Source of the DNA: Cryptomeria japonica
Lineage: Eukaryota; Streptophyta; Pinopsida; Cupressales; Cupressaceae
DNA: 64,000 nt
Assembly (NCBI RefSeq): GCF_030272615.1
Contig: NW_026729184.1
Location: 90,802 to 154,801 of the forward strand
Direction: 5' to 3'
Below, one piece after another: positions 34,581-47,400 of this stretch. The translations under genes and the position numbers were made by a program. The notes under the pieces are model-generated. The model did not search any database, was not told the DNA's origin, and saw nothing but the letters and a program-made list of their open reading frames with translations. Positions within the stretch are counted from its first letter, which is position 1. Each line of letters opens with the position of its first letter.

Positions 34581-35706
34581 TGTTAGGAACCAAGAAGGAC
34601 AACTGAGAGGGGGGGTGAATCAGTTGTAAACCAGTTATATATAAATTATAACCCAAATGAAAATTATTCCAACTTAAACTTAGTGCCAATAAACCAAACT
34701 TAAGTGTCGGTAAAATAGATTAAGAATTATAGCAATATCGGTTTAACTTAATGCATGAAACAGAAAGAGAAACAACATTCACAAGACATGACACAAAGAT
34801 TTTAACGTGGAAACCCTGTAAGGGGAAAAACTATGGTGGGAAACCTTACCCACAATCATATGATACTACTGCAGATACTAAGTGTATACAAATGGGGTTT
34901 GCACATGCAGAAAGGCCAACCACCTAGAGTTCACTGCTCAATCACAAAATAGGAGTCACACCGACTACAATTGGATGGTTAAATCCAATAACAATGTACT
35001 GCCTCAGAATAGCATCTGCAATGCTAGATTCAATACTGGTTTAAGCTCTGAACATGAGTGCCAAACACCTTCATAACCTTCCTTCAAGCTTCAGATAATG
35101 TCTGCGTGATTCACACAAGGATCTACTTATTTTTTCCTCTTCAATATTCACACACACTCATTCCATACCATGCCATGATCTTTAATAAGATCTTACAATC
35201 ATTTATACAAAACCTAAGACCTATACATGACGTCCACTCACCAAAGATATTACAATTAAATCAATTACAAATAAGTCTTAATGCAATACAATATGTCTTC
35301 TTCAATACGATATCCAATGAATGAACCATTTCCAAGACGTGTCATGCTGATTTGTAATAGATATCATGTACCGGTCCATAACCTAGACCTATATGTCGAT
35401 AAAGGCAAATCTATCAACCCAATTAGATCAATAAGCAAAACACCAAATCCAAACATCCAATCCATGTCTTCGACATAACCAAATGATCTTCAGATGATAA
35501 CAAGTCATCATCACTGTCGGTGAACAATATAATCTGTCGGTGAACATATACCGATGACTATGCATAAGCCACTAACCATGTCGGTTCAACAATAAACCAA
35601 TATAACCATAGTGTCAAATCAATGATGTAGACCTCCAAGAAGATAAGTGTTGACATGATTGACAAAACCAATGCAACACATGACAAAGCCATCCATAATA
35701 CCAACA
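34581..35706 (-). repeat. Element D 5' LTR (1126 bp)
   Basis: The sequence starts TGTTAGGAACC and ends ATACCAACA. It contains GAGGGGGGGTGAATCA at about 34604, ACGTGGAAACCCTGTAAGGG, GCACATGCAGAAAGGCCAAC and TGTTGACATGATTGACAA. It is followed by GAGAA at 35707, where the sequence becomes host block copy 2. Copy 1 has GGAGAAAAATGCATGAAG at the same point, which gives the uninterrupted target. Confidence 0.87.
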
Positions 35707-38438
35707 GAGAAAACAAGTATGAAGACTTCATGCTGACTACCAACTAATATCATTACCAATTAAAATTGTTAGAATTAATGAATCAATAACCAAGATATAA
35801 CTATTATTCATTATAATTACAAATGAAGAAATATATAATAAAACATTATTAAGCTAATACAAGCACAATCTAAATTTAATTGAATGAACAACTAAAGATC
35901 ATCCCCTCCGATCAAGTGGGCTCTACTATCTTTCAGGAGGGATCTAGAAGATGAGATATCAAAGAGCTCCCTACATTTTCCCTATAAAATTGGCCTCTTG
36001 AGGGGAAAACTATATAATTACAAAGATATTGAGAAGAAAAAATAGTTGATATCCAAATATTATAACTATAACTAATGGAAGAGTATCCTAATTATATATT
36101 TGTGCTCATTCTTAAACAAAATTGAAAATAAATAACTAAGTAAATCCAAAAAAATTAGTTAAATTGAAATTCATGGTTACAATCAATTCAAAATTACTGA
36201 AGACAAATCTATAATTGTCTATATATGATGAAGAGCACAAGAACAATGTCAATGGAATGAGACATTTCATAGTAGACAAAGACTATTTATAGGTTTTATG
36301 AGTAGTGCTACACATGGTTGGGACTAGAGGTTTCATAAGCCAATTGGTTTAAGAATGAAGTGTCTACTATAAGATTTATAATGCTAATAGAAAGACATCT
36401 AATTTGGCAAAGGGGAAAGATCTCCTGAGATTTCATTAGCTCTCTATTTTATAGGGAGTTCACTCATGCATGAATTAGCTAAAAATAATATATATATGAA
36501 TGCATAAAAGGAACAATTTCATCAATCAAGAAGAACATTCAGGCATAATTATAATTTTAATATTAATTAACTATTAAATTATTCATGGATCAAAAGAAAC
36601 TTATCAAACATGTATTTACTACCAATTTTTTTTAAATGGTTTTAACAAAGTCTTTGAAGTATGAAATTGAAACATCAAATATTTAAATGTTCAGTATATA
36701 TGTTTCATTTGATGATAGTCACCTAAAAAATATTGTCACTCTATCTTTAGATATTTCTCTTATGTTTCCTGCTTTAATTCTATAGTGATAGATTCTATTT
36801 ATATCTATGACTTCGCATATCTGACTCAGTCATCAATCTAGTTTTGACATCCTCAATATAGTATTATTTTAAATTCTCATTAGTTTAACTTTCACCAAAT
36901 ATCCATGGCTCTTGTACTTGAATGCTATATGATACCTAGTCCATCCTATTATCATTTGTCATAGTTTAGCACTAATTTGGAGATATTTGAGGACCATTTG
37001 AATAAATCATCATGGCAATCATCTAAATCTTTGGATTATATGAAATATTTAGAGACATACATTCTTCTTTTTGTTTATTCCTATTAGAATAGTAAGCTAT
37101 ATTTTTCACCTACCTTTATGGTGATATTTCTTCCCAATGAGAGAAATTTTGTTTAGTGTTCACCATTATCTCTAGCATCTAGTTTCAAAAATCTATGGAA
37201 ACTTCAAGACGGATTTTGACTGGAGATTTTTATGCGGTTCCTCTTCTCATCTTGGCTTTGGGAGGAAGAATTTCTTTAATTTATATGAAATTTTTCCTTC
37301 TCACCCTTGGGGGGTCACACAAACCTTCTCTCTTTTCTCTTCTACTAAAAGAATATTTATTCTACATTAGGTTAGAAGTATTCCTTGGGGAATAATAATG
37401 ATTCATCATGTATTCTCTTTTTTCACTTGTACATTTAGTTTACATTATTTTATTTTAGTGAGGAGTTTTATTTTTCATTAAATTTTATACTTTACTTTTA
37501 TGATGACAAATTTGCATGTGGTACCTAATATGACCTAGTAGTTTGAACCCATTATCATCATCTTTCTATACATTACTCCTTAAGCTGCACTTAAGGTTGG
37601 CGTTTTAGAGTAAACAATGACATTATTAAACTAGTTACCTTTTGGCTTACCTAGGAGACTCCTTTGCACTGGTTAAGTCTCCATTTAGGGACTTCTAATC
37701 TTTTTGTCTTGCCTCATATTTTTAAGAGAAATCACCATTTGAGAGAATAATTTCATGTGTATTTGATACATTTATAACATGTCTCATACACATGATACAT
37801 CATGGACACAATTCCTATTGAAGCATTCTAAATTGTACTCACCTACAATTTTGTCCTCACTTAGGCCTTGCAATGGCATTTCATCCTCTAAGGCTTGATT
37901 ACAACACTAATTATACTCACACCACCTATTCACCTCACATTCTCACCACATTTCTAGCTTGACCCTCTGTTTGGAGTCCTAACTTGTAGGACCAAGGACT
38001 ACCACACCCTAGTCGCAAATCAGGACCAAGACGTACAACACCATGGTCCTAAATCAGGACCAAGGCATATACACCTTGGACCTCATAGTTAGGCCCCAAA
38101 TTGGCCCCTCTTAATAGTCACCTAGTGAGGGTGGTAAATTAGATCCTATGTCAGCTTAGGTTAGAAATTTAATTTAAATTTTGACAAATAAGTATAAAAG
38201 GAGGTCTATTCATATCCTTTTAAACCTAATGAATTCAAGATTCCAATTACACTCTAGTAAATTTATGTGAGAATACCATCAATCCTCTATGAAGCATTGG
38301 AGATGACATTCATGTTCCATGTTTAATGAAGATAATCTACGTGGAATCCTAATACTTTGTGGAGACAAAAAAAAACTTCATTAAAGGTATATCATTAGAG
38401 TTTCAATCATTCTCAACCTTTCAATAAAAAGGAAAGTA

Positions 38439-39653
38439 TGTTGAATATACCAAACAACTCAGAGGGGGGTTGAATAAGTTGCCAATTAAAATATTTTACT
38501 TCTTCCACAAAGTAAGATCCAATAAACTAATTCTTGATTACCTAACCATAAGCTGATATAAGTATGAGAGAGCACACATATGAAACATACACATAAAACA
38601 CTAGATTTAATGTGAAAAACACAAGAATGAAAAAACCACAGAGAATGCTAATTATCAAGTAAAAGAAACCTATTAAGATGACATCGGTTAAAGTGATTTT
38701 TACAAATGGTGGCTCACTACCAAAATTCTCACTATAGGTGGGCTCATTGCCAAAAAGAAGAAGGAAAAAGAAAGAATCTACCACTATAGCATAACTGCCA
38801 CTAAACTGCAATGTTGGAAGAGACCTTTGGTTCTTTGTTTTCGATACCAAAGAACATCAGTACACAACCACACTGATCAACCACAACTACACACAACCTA
38901 ACAAATTTGCACCAACGCGAGAGAGACCTTTTTTTTCAATCAACTTATATCTATATTTGTTCATTACAATCATCCTTTGTTTATACTAATCTCTTTGAAT
39001 GAGAAGTATCCCAAGCTGGGAAAAGAATTTACCACAAGACAATTTGAAGTATTTCTATATAAAACATTCTTGTGGTTGAATGGAATAAGAAGTGAACCAC
39101 ACCACAATGAACTTCATTGACCAAAACAACACATTATCCATACGCCATAATAACAGGAGCAAAAATAAAACATTCAAGGTTGACTAGACTTGTGATGAAC
39201 ATATCTACAACCATATCTCTGGAGAACATCGTCACATCCCAAATCAAAATAACAAAGATAATGATATGAAAAACATAAATCCAAGATATCATCATCAAAA
39301 TTGAAAATGCATAGAAATGTAAAGCAATTCAAACACTGTCGAACATCATCATTACTATATACACTTCATTAGAACAACTTTTGAAGTTCCAGATCATAAG
39401 AATGACATTGCAAGGAAACATCCAACAACATACCAAAGATTCATTACTACAACTACAACATATTAGAAATACAAAGCACAAACCAATCACTGAAATCAAT
39501 ATGTTGACATCAATGATAACCATACTAACACACCATCAATTTCACATTGGCAACAAAGTATTTTACTATATTACTTCATTTATATTGTTAATTCAATTTC
39601 ATGGTTAGTTCCAAAACTAAGGTTTGACGTAAGACAAACCCCTATTCCTAACA
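38439..39653 (-). repeat. Element E LTR (1215 bp)
   Basis: The sequence starts TGTTGAATATACC and ends CCTAACA. It carries a diverged G-run box (GAGGGGGGTTGAATAAG at about 38463) and TGTTGACATCAATGATAA near 39500, and is followed by the polypurine complement TATTTCCCCTTTT (39654-39666). It is related to the B, C and D LTRs but from another subfamily. No coding region of E remains. Confidence 0.7.
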
Positions 39654-39666
39654 TATTTCCCCTTTT
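39654..39666 (-). other. Element E polypurine tract
   Basis: TATTTCCCCTTTT follows the LTR terminus, in the same position as in elements A, B and C. Confidence 0.65.
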
Positions 39667-41177
39667 CACTATGTGTAGGAATAGATATAGAGTCACATTC
39701 AGGAGGATCGATAGGATTGACAAATAAAAATAGGTTCAAGTTTTGACCACGAAAAATTTGGAGGACCATGATGAATTGATACTACCTAGTCTTGAAAAAT
39801 TAGGTTAAAATTCTTGGAACATATATGAATCATCTTCTTCTACTCAAATACAGGTTGGTGTCATCGTATGACATTTGTAGCTCATTGTTTCTATCAAATT
39901 GTTTCAATAATTCATTATATTTCCCTAATCTTCAATAATTAAATTCAATTCAATTGAAGGAGGCCAAAGACCTATCAAAGGAGCCTAAAATTTCATCAAA
40001 ATGTTGGTCTATAAAGGTTAGATATGTTAGATTCTTCTCCTCCTTAATGTATTGGTAAATTAGGCTTGTTAGTGGTTTTATTTTCTTAATTTAACCCTAA
40101 ACCTATTTTTACACCAATACAACTACATTCATAAAGGATCCTAAAATTCTTAAATTATATCTTCTCATATCACCCCTCTTCTATATATTTAATTTGATGA
40201 TATGTAATTTATTCCCTTTTGGATTCACACTTATTGTATGAATATAATGCATTTTTTCACTTATTTCAAACCTAATGTATAAGTCATATCATGATTTTAC
40301 ATGACATATTAGGTTGTGAGAGTGAAATATTTAAGTGCAATAGTGTATGCACCCTAGAAATAGTATGCTTTGTGATACCAAGAACACTTTGGAGGTTATC
40401 TAAGTCATGGAGAAGGAATAATAACAAAGCCCATGTGCTTCCCTTTATAAGTATAGAGAGAATAACTATCTTATGTGCAAGTGTACAAAATTTTTAAGTT
40501 GTGGTCATTCCAATATAGCTCACAAAGGAAATAATTGTCTATAAATAATGCAATTTAAGAGTCACACAAGAAAGCTATACAAATAATAGGATAGGAAAGA
40601 CAAAGGAAAATAAGTTGAGAAAGTAGGTAGTAATGTTCATTTAACAGCACAAGTAAAGAACTATATGGCATGCCTACCCCTTAGAGCATATAATAAAATT
40701 GAAAGTATAATAATTTCAAGGTTATAGCTTTATTTTAATATTTCATTGAATCCAAAGAATATAACAAAATTAATATAGCATACAAGATCAAATAGTCAAC
40801 CATTCACATGAAAGTTGAGAGGATAAAATTTATCTCAAATGACTTTAATTATGGTTTGAGACAACAAGATTACTAAAATAATCATAAATGACCATATTTT
40901 TGCAATCTCTTCATACAATAAGAAATATGAATATTGTTAAAAAAATTGAGAGTAGTACCCTATGATTCCCTCCTCAAAACCGGATATCCAATTTCAAACA
41001 AAAAAATTAAAAAAAACAAAAATAAAATAAAAAGTTCATTCACATTGTCCCTCTTTTGATCAATACAAACCAATATGAAAATCATGATTTGAAAAACATA
41101 TTCACAAACTCATGTAAACTATCATATTCAATGTAATCACAAATTCCTTTTCTATTCAACTACATCCCAACAATATT

Positions 41178-41941
41178 TTTTCATTTTTGGTAGTTAAATT
41201 GTTGGAAAGTCCACCTCCTAGTATATTAAAAGAAAATAAAATAAAAGTCCATAAAATATGATTTGCGGAGCTAGAAAATTATCCTAGCTAACGAAAAATG
41301 GATCTACTACTGGATCCTAAATCTGCCTAGACATATAACAAATAAAAGTTTTGAGTTCCAAGGAGAGGATCCTCTACCCCCTCATATGTTTGATATCAAA
41401 TTAGGTGTTACAATTCATAATCCTCCTAAGAAAGGGGTCCTTTGATACATTCAAGCTTGGGAGTGACCTCAGTGAAGATGTAAGGCTAAATGCCTATGTA
41501 CAATTCATGAGTGATGATGAAATTATAAATACCAGAGAGTTCAGGTAGTTCGTAATAAGAAATTTGGTAGATGAGCAATAAACAAGGAAGGGCATCAAGC
41601 TCAATGACCTAAGGGATGATGAAAGGTTGAGAATTAATGATGAGTTGTTGAAAGCTTCCAAAGAGAAATTCACTTTTATGACCCTTCAACTAGGCAGACA
41701 GATTGTAAAAATAAGTGTAGTATTCCTTTTGGAAGGATGGAATATCTCCTCTGCTATAATTTTTGATGAATTAAGGAGGAGACATGATATTGACTTGGAA
41801 GCAATTGATCCAATGCAGAGAGATAAGATGCTCTTAGGAGTGATTTTTGATGATCATCTTGATCAATTAGTTATTTGGTGTCTTCATCCTGTCACAAAGA
41901 GGCCAAGAATGAGTCATGAGATGGACCAATTATTTTGGGAT
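41178..41941 (+). pseudogene. Unknown coding remnant replacing host sequence
   Basis: In this copy about 760 bp replace the 476 bp found at 19097-19572 in copy 1. From about 41430 one plus-strand frame reads FKLGSDLSEDVRLNAYVQFM, then after two stops IKLNDLRDDERLRINDELLK and a continuous 112-codon part (41627-41965) with FTFMTLQLGRQIVKISV and RRRHDIDLEAID. The last ten or so codons are host sequence. Codon content is mixed, charged and clearly protein-like. I do not recognise the family; it may be part of a retroelement or a decayed host gene. Confidence 0.4.
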
Positions 41942-42918
41942 TATTCCAGTCTTATTTTAATATAATTTTTTTTTAAATATAAAATTTTCATAATATTTTA
42001 ATAATAAGTCAATTTAATAATACAGGTTTCTTGAATATTAGTTTATTACATATGAGAAAAATGACAAGTATTAAAGGACAAAACTCGTCATGTTTGGTGA
42101 ATGGGGTTTTACAAATCAATATACAACATAGTCGAATTTGAATAAGTTAAAAACTGATGTAAAGTCATTGTAAGCTGATCAAGGCCGGCCTTCATATTTA
42201 ATGGCTAATCTGTTCAAAGTCTTGGTAAATGCCGTCTGAAATTGAAGAGGGCCAAGCTCAGATGATGTGGAAAGCTTTATATTTATTTTATAATTGTTTC
42301 TGAGTTCAGCACAGATCAAAATGAAGATGCTTAGTTTGTCCCCTACTCTTGTTTTTCTCTGTAGTCAGAGCTTACCATTCATCACATATCATCAAGATGA
42401 TATTTAAAACCCTTAAGGGACAAAAACTTAGCGTATTGAATGGGTAATCCAAAATGATATTTAGAATGCCTGTATTAAAGTCTTGGTCAATGTCGGCTAA
42501 GATTTAATCGTATATTAGAAATCTGAACACTCATTACCTTCAGCGGCATAGACTTCTGACCATAACAATTGAGGGAGCTTGCAGTCAAAACAGAGATTTG
42601 GCAATCTTTTCCTTAGTTGTTTATGAGATCAAAAATTGGCTTTAGTTTGTGTTTTTCTGTCTACCCTCTCCTTAACGTTCATCACATCCCATCAAGATGA
42701 TAACCCGTTTTTCTAGAAGAAAAGGACGTTCATGGAGATTAGATCTCAATGGCATACGCAGGAGGACAATGACAATCTGATTTAGAATGGATATTACAAA
42801 ACTTTTGGTGTTAAACAATATAATAAATTAATAAAAAAGGGAAAAAAAACTATAGTAATTTATAGTTGTGAAATGTAAGCTTAAGTAATTCTAATGTAAT
42901 GATGAAATTTATATATTT

Positions 42919-45240
42919 ATATATTTTGGATCATGTAGATCTAGTTTGGGATGGACATAGAGATCTACTGGGACTTTCTCTTGAGAGTACTTGAAGTGGC
43001 AACGATTCTTGGCTTTCTCATTATCTCATATAAGTAGATTAATTGCAGTATTAGAGGTTCCATTAATTAGGCCCATTCCTAATTATTTATGCAACATGAT
43101 AGTAAGCCTCAAGGCAAAATTCGAAGTGGTCAAACAAGTCTTTATTATCCACATGATGTACATACAAAAGATAGGAGATGTGCTCAAAAGTTTCTAGTGC
43201 TTGGTCATAAGCCACATGACTGTCTTGTTTGGCAAAGGGAGGAGAAAAGTGGAACGAAGAACTATCTTTAGACCTAAGTAAGAATGAAATATATATATTA
43301 GAACAAAAGAGGACCAAATATTTTCTAATATCATTACAGATGTACAACTCCTCTGAGAAAGTTGGGGTCATATATGGATGCACTACCAAGATTGCACTAT
43401 AGAATGATAAGAATGGAGGCGGCAAGGTCAGAGATAGAAGATAAATACTTCCAGCAACATATTAGAGGACTTAAATAATTCAAGTAGCATGGATTTGATT
43501 ATCTCTAAAGCTTTCTCTTTTCCTTCAAATTTTTCAAATTTTGAAATTTGCAGTTTCCAGCTTTTTTTTAATTTGTTGCTCCCTTTTGCTTTTCTCGAGT
43601 GTAATAAGGTTAAAAAGGAATATTTCTTGGATAAATCACAAATATTTGATCTCTCTGAAGATATTAAATTTTATCCTTCTTATTAAATGCATATTTTTTA
43701 TAAGAATTTGTAAGTTGCTCTCTATTAATGTGTATTTTAATAGGTCTATAGGGTTATCATACTTTTCAGCTTGATAAGGGAGATTGAGAAATGAAAAGGA
43801 GGTTTCTAGATCATCTCCAAAACCTACCACCAGTAGAGGAAGATAGAGGAATGTCTATTCTTGTCAAGGAACTCAAAAGGTTTTGTTTTTTTTCTTGTCG
43901 AGTGATTACCTAATTTTTTTATATTGTAAAAGGCTCGAAGCTTGTTGCATCCTCACTTTTTATATAAGAGGATAATCAAGGCCCTTTTTTCTTCTTCTTA
44001 TTATTTGACTTCTAAACACACTACTAACCTCAAAAAATTCTAATAGAGAAGCAAGTATATTGATTCACCAATGGTGAATAATATGCAAAAGAGCTCATAG
44101 TTTTTACAATACAGTACTATAATCAGTTACATGTCCTACTTGGAATAATCTTGCAAAGGATATGCATAAGTACTTTAGAATTATATAAACATATTGATTT
44201 CAAATTAAATGATTTCCAAGTTGTTCCTTTTACTTGTTATCCAGAATCTCATATGAATTAATGAAATTAAGGAATTTTTATTCATGTGTCTACACTATGT
44301 TATTGAGTTTGAATAAGTTTTAGTTTATTCTACAGTAGAAGATTAAAATTGCTTACTCTATTCAAAAGGATCCTATGTATAGAACAAGTATTAAGTTGCA
44401 ATTGGGAGATTCATTTCATGCTATGATTGATATCAAATATTAGTCATATTAGGCAAAAGATAGTGCAGAGTCTATACATTTATTATTGTAATAATGGTTC
44501 ATCTAGCCCAATGGATAAGGAATTGATCATGGTATTTTATTGTTAACTATGGCAAAAGGGAAAATTTTATCTACAATTCAATTAGAGATTTTATTTTATG
44601 AATTTCATTTTGAAAAATTAGGATAGTTAGTTCTCATAGTGACCAGAATATATAAAAAGGTGAAAGCTTCATCCTCAAGGTTTTAAAGTTTATTGAATCA
44701 CTCAATAGGCTATGAACATATCTATTACAGTATTGAACAAGTCATAAATATCAAGGATGCTATTAAAAGGGACAACCACCTAGGTCCTAGAGAGCATAAA
44801 GTGTAGAGAGATTGACTAGTTCCTTATCCCTAGTTATTACTATGTAAATTCGTCTACTAATCCAAGGCTTTGAAGATTAAGGTTGGCATCTCATAGAAGG
44901 ATTTAGGAGTAATCAGTTGGAAACACCAACACCCTACACACCCCTTCATATCACTTGGATATAAATGCCCATCCTTTGCTTGTCCTTTCTTCTCTATTAA
45001 ATTCTTTATAATATCTATGGTATCAAACTCAATACCAAATCTTAATTACCTAGCAAACAAACTTTGGAAATCTATCTTCTCCTACTGAGCTACCAAGAGG
45101 GAACCCCCAAAGTTGAGATCTCAGTCTATGCTTCATTTTGGTCCACCAAAGATGTGGCTCTAGATGTCAAATTTTCTACCATCTACTGCATTAAATTCAC
45201 CATTTTTTAAAATTTATTTATTGTCTCTCATTCTATTGAA
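42919..45240. other. Gene-free spacer
   Basis: AT-rich sequence with chance ORFs (43087-43425 minus, 43489-43830 both strands) that have no recognisable motif. No LTR ends or tandem repeats were seen. Confidence 0.5.
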
Positions 45241-45461
45241 TGATGAATCTGGCACGATGTTCCATTAATAATCTCACATTTTGAAGAAAGAAATCAACCT
45301 CCACAATCTATTCAAATCACCTGAATGTAAATCTCAAAATTCACTAGTCATATCCCATCATCGATCTTCGACTCATCAATTTGATATTAAATTCATCACA
45401 TCATTATTATCACGCTCTGATACCAACCAATCTATCCAATCAACCATTCAAAATAAAAATT

Positions 45462-45685
45462 TAACTTCACCACTTCAACCAAACAATCGTCTAAAAAAGC
45501 CACTTTAACTTTGCCATCCTACCAATCTAGTCAATACGCTAGAAAGGTAAGCCAACTTTGCCACCCCAGCCAAACAATTGTCTAAAAAAGACACCTTAAC
45601 TTTGTCACCCTGCCAGTCTAGTCAATGAACTAGAAAGGTAAGCCAACTTTGCCACCTCAGCAAATGGCCATCCAAAAAGGCAACA
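45462..45685 (-). repeat. 91-bp tandem repeat, about 2.4 copies, LINE 3' region
   Basis: The unit contains CCAAACAATTGTCTAAAAAAG and CTAGAAAGGTAAGCCAAC. The first lies at 45482 and 45573, the second at 45540 and 45631, a period of 91 bp. The third unit is partial, from about 45650. The array lies just downstream, on the minus strand, of a LINE RNase H domain, so it is probably in that element's 3' UTR. Confidence 0.85.
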
Positions 45686-45689
45686 TGTC

Positions 45690-46204
45690 GTCATCATATC
45701 AACTAAAAATTAATATTCCTTTAACTTATCATTCAATTTCAGAAGCTCGCTTGGATAAATTATCTACCCAATCATTCACTTCTCTATAAATGTGGCTTAT
45801 TTTTAAATCTTTGAATTTTCTAATTAATTCCTTAATCGAATGTAGCCATCATGCTAGCATCCAATTAGGAGTATGGCTCATTCAAATTGCATTCATTGAT
45901 ATCATTGAGTCACCTTCCAAATGAAATTTCTTAGTCCCCATCTTTAACCCCATTTGTAGCCCAAGTAGTATTACTCTAAATTTTTCCATGTTATTGGTAG
46001 TCTCCTCCAGGGCCCTAAAATTTTCAACAATAATATTATCATTCTCATCCCTAGAAATACATCCAACTCCTCCCAGACCAGGGTTACCCTTGGTTGCCCA
46101 ATAGAAAATTTATTTTGACCCATCTAGGTTCTAGGGCCTTCCACTTAGTCTCAATCTTGGAGGAGGAAGGGTTATTAACTAGCCCAAGCCCATTAGCAAG
46201 GGAA
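45690..46204 (-). pseudogene. LINE RNase H domain, second element
   Basis: Minus strand from about 46140: ATKGNPGLGGVGCISRDEND, VENFRALEETTNNMEKFRVI, LGLQMGLKMGTKKFHLEGDS, then after a stop HIYREVNDWVDNLSKRASE. This matches plant LINE RNase HI: SKGNPG..G.GG, E in the second helix, EGDS, and H..RE.N..AD.LS. It differs clearly from the LINE at 4.4-8.1 kb. An in-frame stop near 45875 breaks it. It starts abruptly at about 46204, where host block copy 3 begins, so only the 3' end of the LINE is present (5' truncated). Confidence 0.82.
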
Positions 46205-47400
46205 ACAATCCAAAAATATTAAGACTATTACAAATGTAAAGTATGAATGTTATAGATTGTGATATGAATTGAGTAGACATTACCACACTACACTAGCCCT
46301 AGTATGGTGTGGTAGTTGCTGAAAATATGACCTCGCCATTAATCTTTAAAATTGATTTTCTTTAAAAGGAATGTTTCACTTAACAATATGCATTCCCCCT
46401 TTCAAACTTGTAGTCTCTCAAATGAGCATAACAAAAGGGAGACTAAATAAAAATTTGAGATAATCCAAAATAATCATTACCTTCTCTTTTCAACTAATCC
46501 TAAGGTTGAGTATTATCTTAGAGTTATCTATCAAGTTTACTTAAATTTTAATTATATTTTACCACTTATATCCATATTCCATTCAAATGCTACATCTAAG
46601 AATTTTATAAATCGAGTCAACATAGAAACATAAAATATGGCCAACTCATAATTAAACTTTAATATTACATGAACTTATTGTTCCAGTCTTATTTTATATA
46701 ATTGTTTTTTAATATAAAATTGGATAATATGTTAATAATAAGTCAATTTAATAATACGACTATCTTGAATATTAGTTTATTACATATGAGAAAAATGACA
46801 AGTATTAATGGACAAAACTTGTCATGTTTGGCGAATGGGCCTTTACAAATCAATATATAACATATTTGAATTCGTAGAAGTTAAAAACTGATGTAAAGTC
46901 ATTGTAAGATAATTGTGGTTGGTCTTCATATTGAACGGCTAATCCAAAATGATATTGTCCAATTTTTGTGTCAAAGCCTTGGCCAATGTCCTCTTAAATT
47001 GAACAAGGCCAAGCTAAGATAGCTTGGAAAGCTTTATATTTATTTATTAATTGTTTTTGTGTTCAACATAGATCAAACTCAAGATATCTTAGTTTATCCC
47101 TTGTTCTTGTTTTCCTCTATACTCAAAGCTTACCATTATCACACCCTTAAAGAACAAAACTTAACATATTGAATGGTTTGATCCAAAATGATATTTAGAA
47201 TGCCTATATTAAAGTCTTGGTCGAGGTAGGCTAAGATTTAACTGTAAATTAGAAATATAACACTCACTACCTTCACCAAGATAGATTTATGACCATTTCA
47301 ACTTTTTAATAACAATTTGAGGATCTTGTGGTAAAAGAAATGACTTGGAAACAATTTCCTTAGTTGTTTATGAGATCGGTACCGATCAAAAAATGTTTTT
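46204..47400 (+). repeat. Host repeat block, partial copy 3
   Basis: This stretch matches 19100-20130 in copy 1: CTATTACAAATGTAAAGT, CTAGTATGGTG.GGT, CTCGCCATTAATCTTTAAAA, AATAATAAGTCAATTTAATAA, TGTCATGTTTGG.GAATGGG. It is more diverged than copy 2 is from copy 1. It keeps the segment (19110-19560) that copy 2 lost, so all three descend from a common unit. Confidence 0.8.

Larger units (their letters stand above)
37818..40122. mobile_element. 2.3-kb insertion carrying retroelement pieces
   Basis: Host sequence GGACAC..TTCCTA breaks at 37817 and resumes CTACATTC at 40123; copy 1 is continuous here (18091-18110). CTA is present at both edges, a possible 3-bp duplication. Inside lie a left piece (37818-38438) with two AATCAGGACCAAG repeats and a TATAAAAGGAGG promoter-like site at about 38194, as in an LTR, then LTR E and its polypurine tract, then about 460 bp without RT or integrase. 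Confidence 0.65.
35707..42918 (+). repeat. Host repeat block, copy 2 (non-coding, with insertions)
   Basis: This block is colinear with copy 1 (from about 10412, then 11785-12440 and 16674-20410). It lacks copy 1's LINE ORF1 fragment and Copia element A, and instead has an insertion at 37818-40122 and a replaced segment at 41178-41941. Outside these it is AT-rich, non-coding sequence. The match ends near ATGAAATTTATATA at about 42915 (copy 1 about 20405). Confidence 0.85.

Noticed and set aside
43087-43425. 112-codon minus-strand ORF
   Set aside because: No motif, repeat context or codon signal. A competing plus-strand ORF overlaps it, so it is treated as chance.
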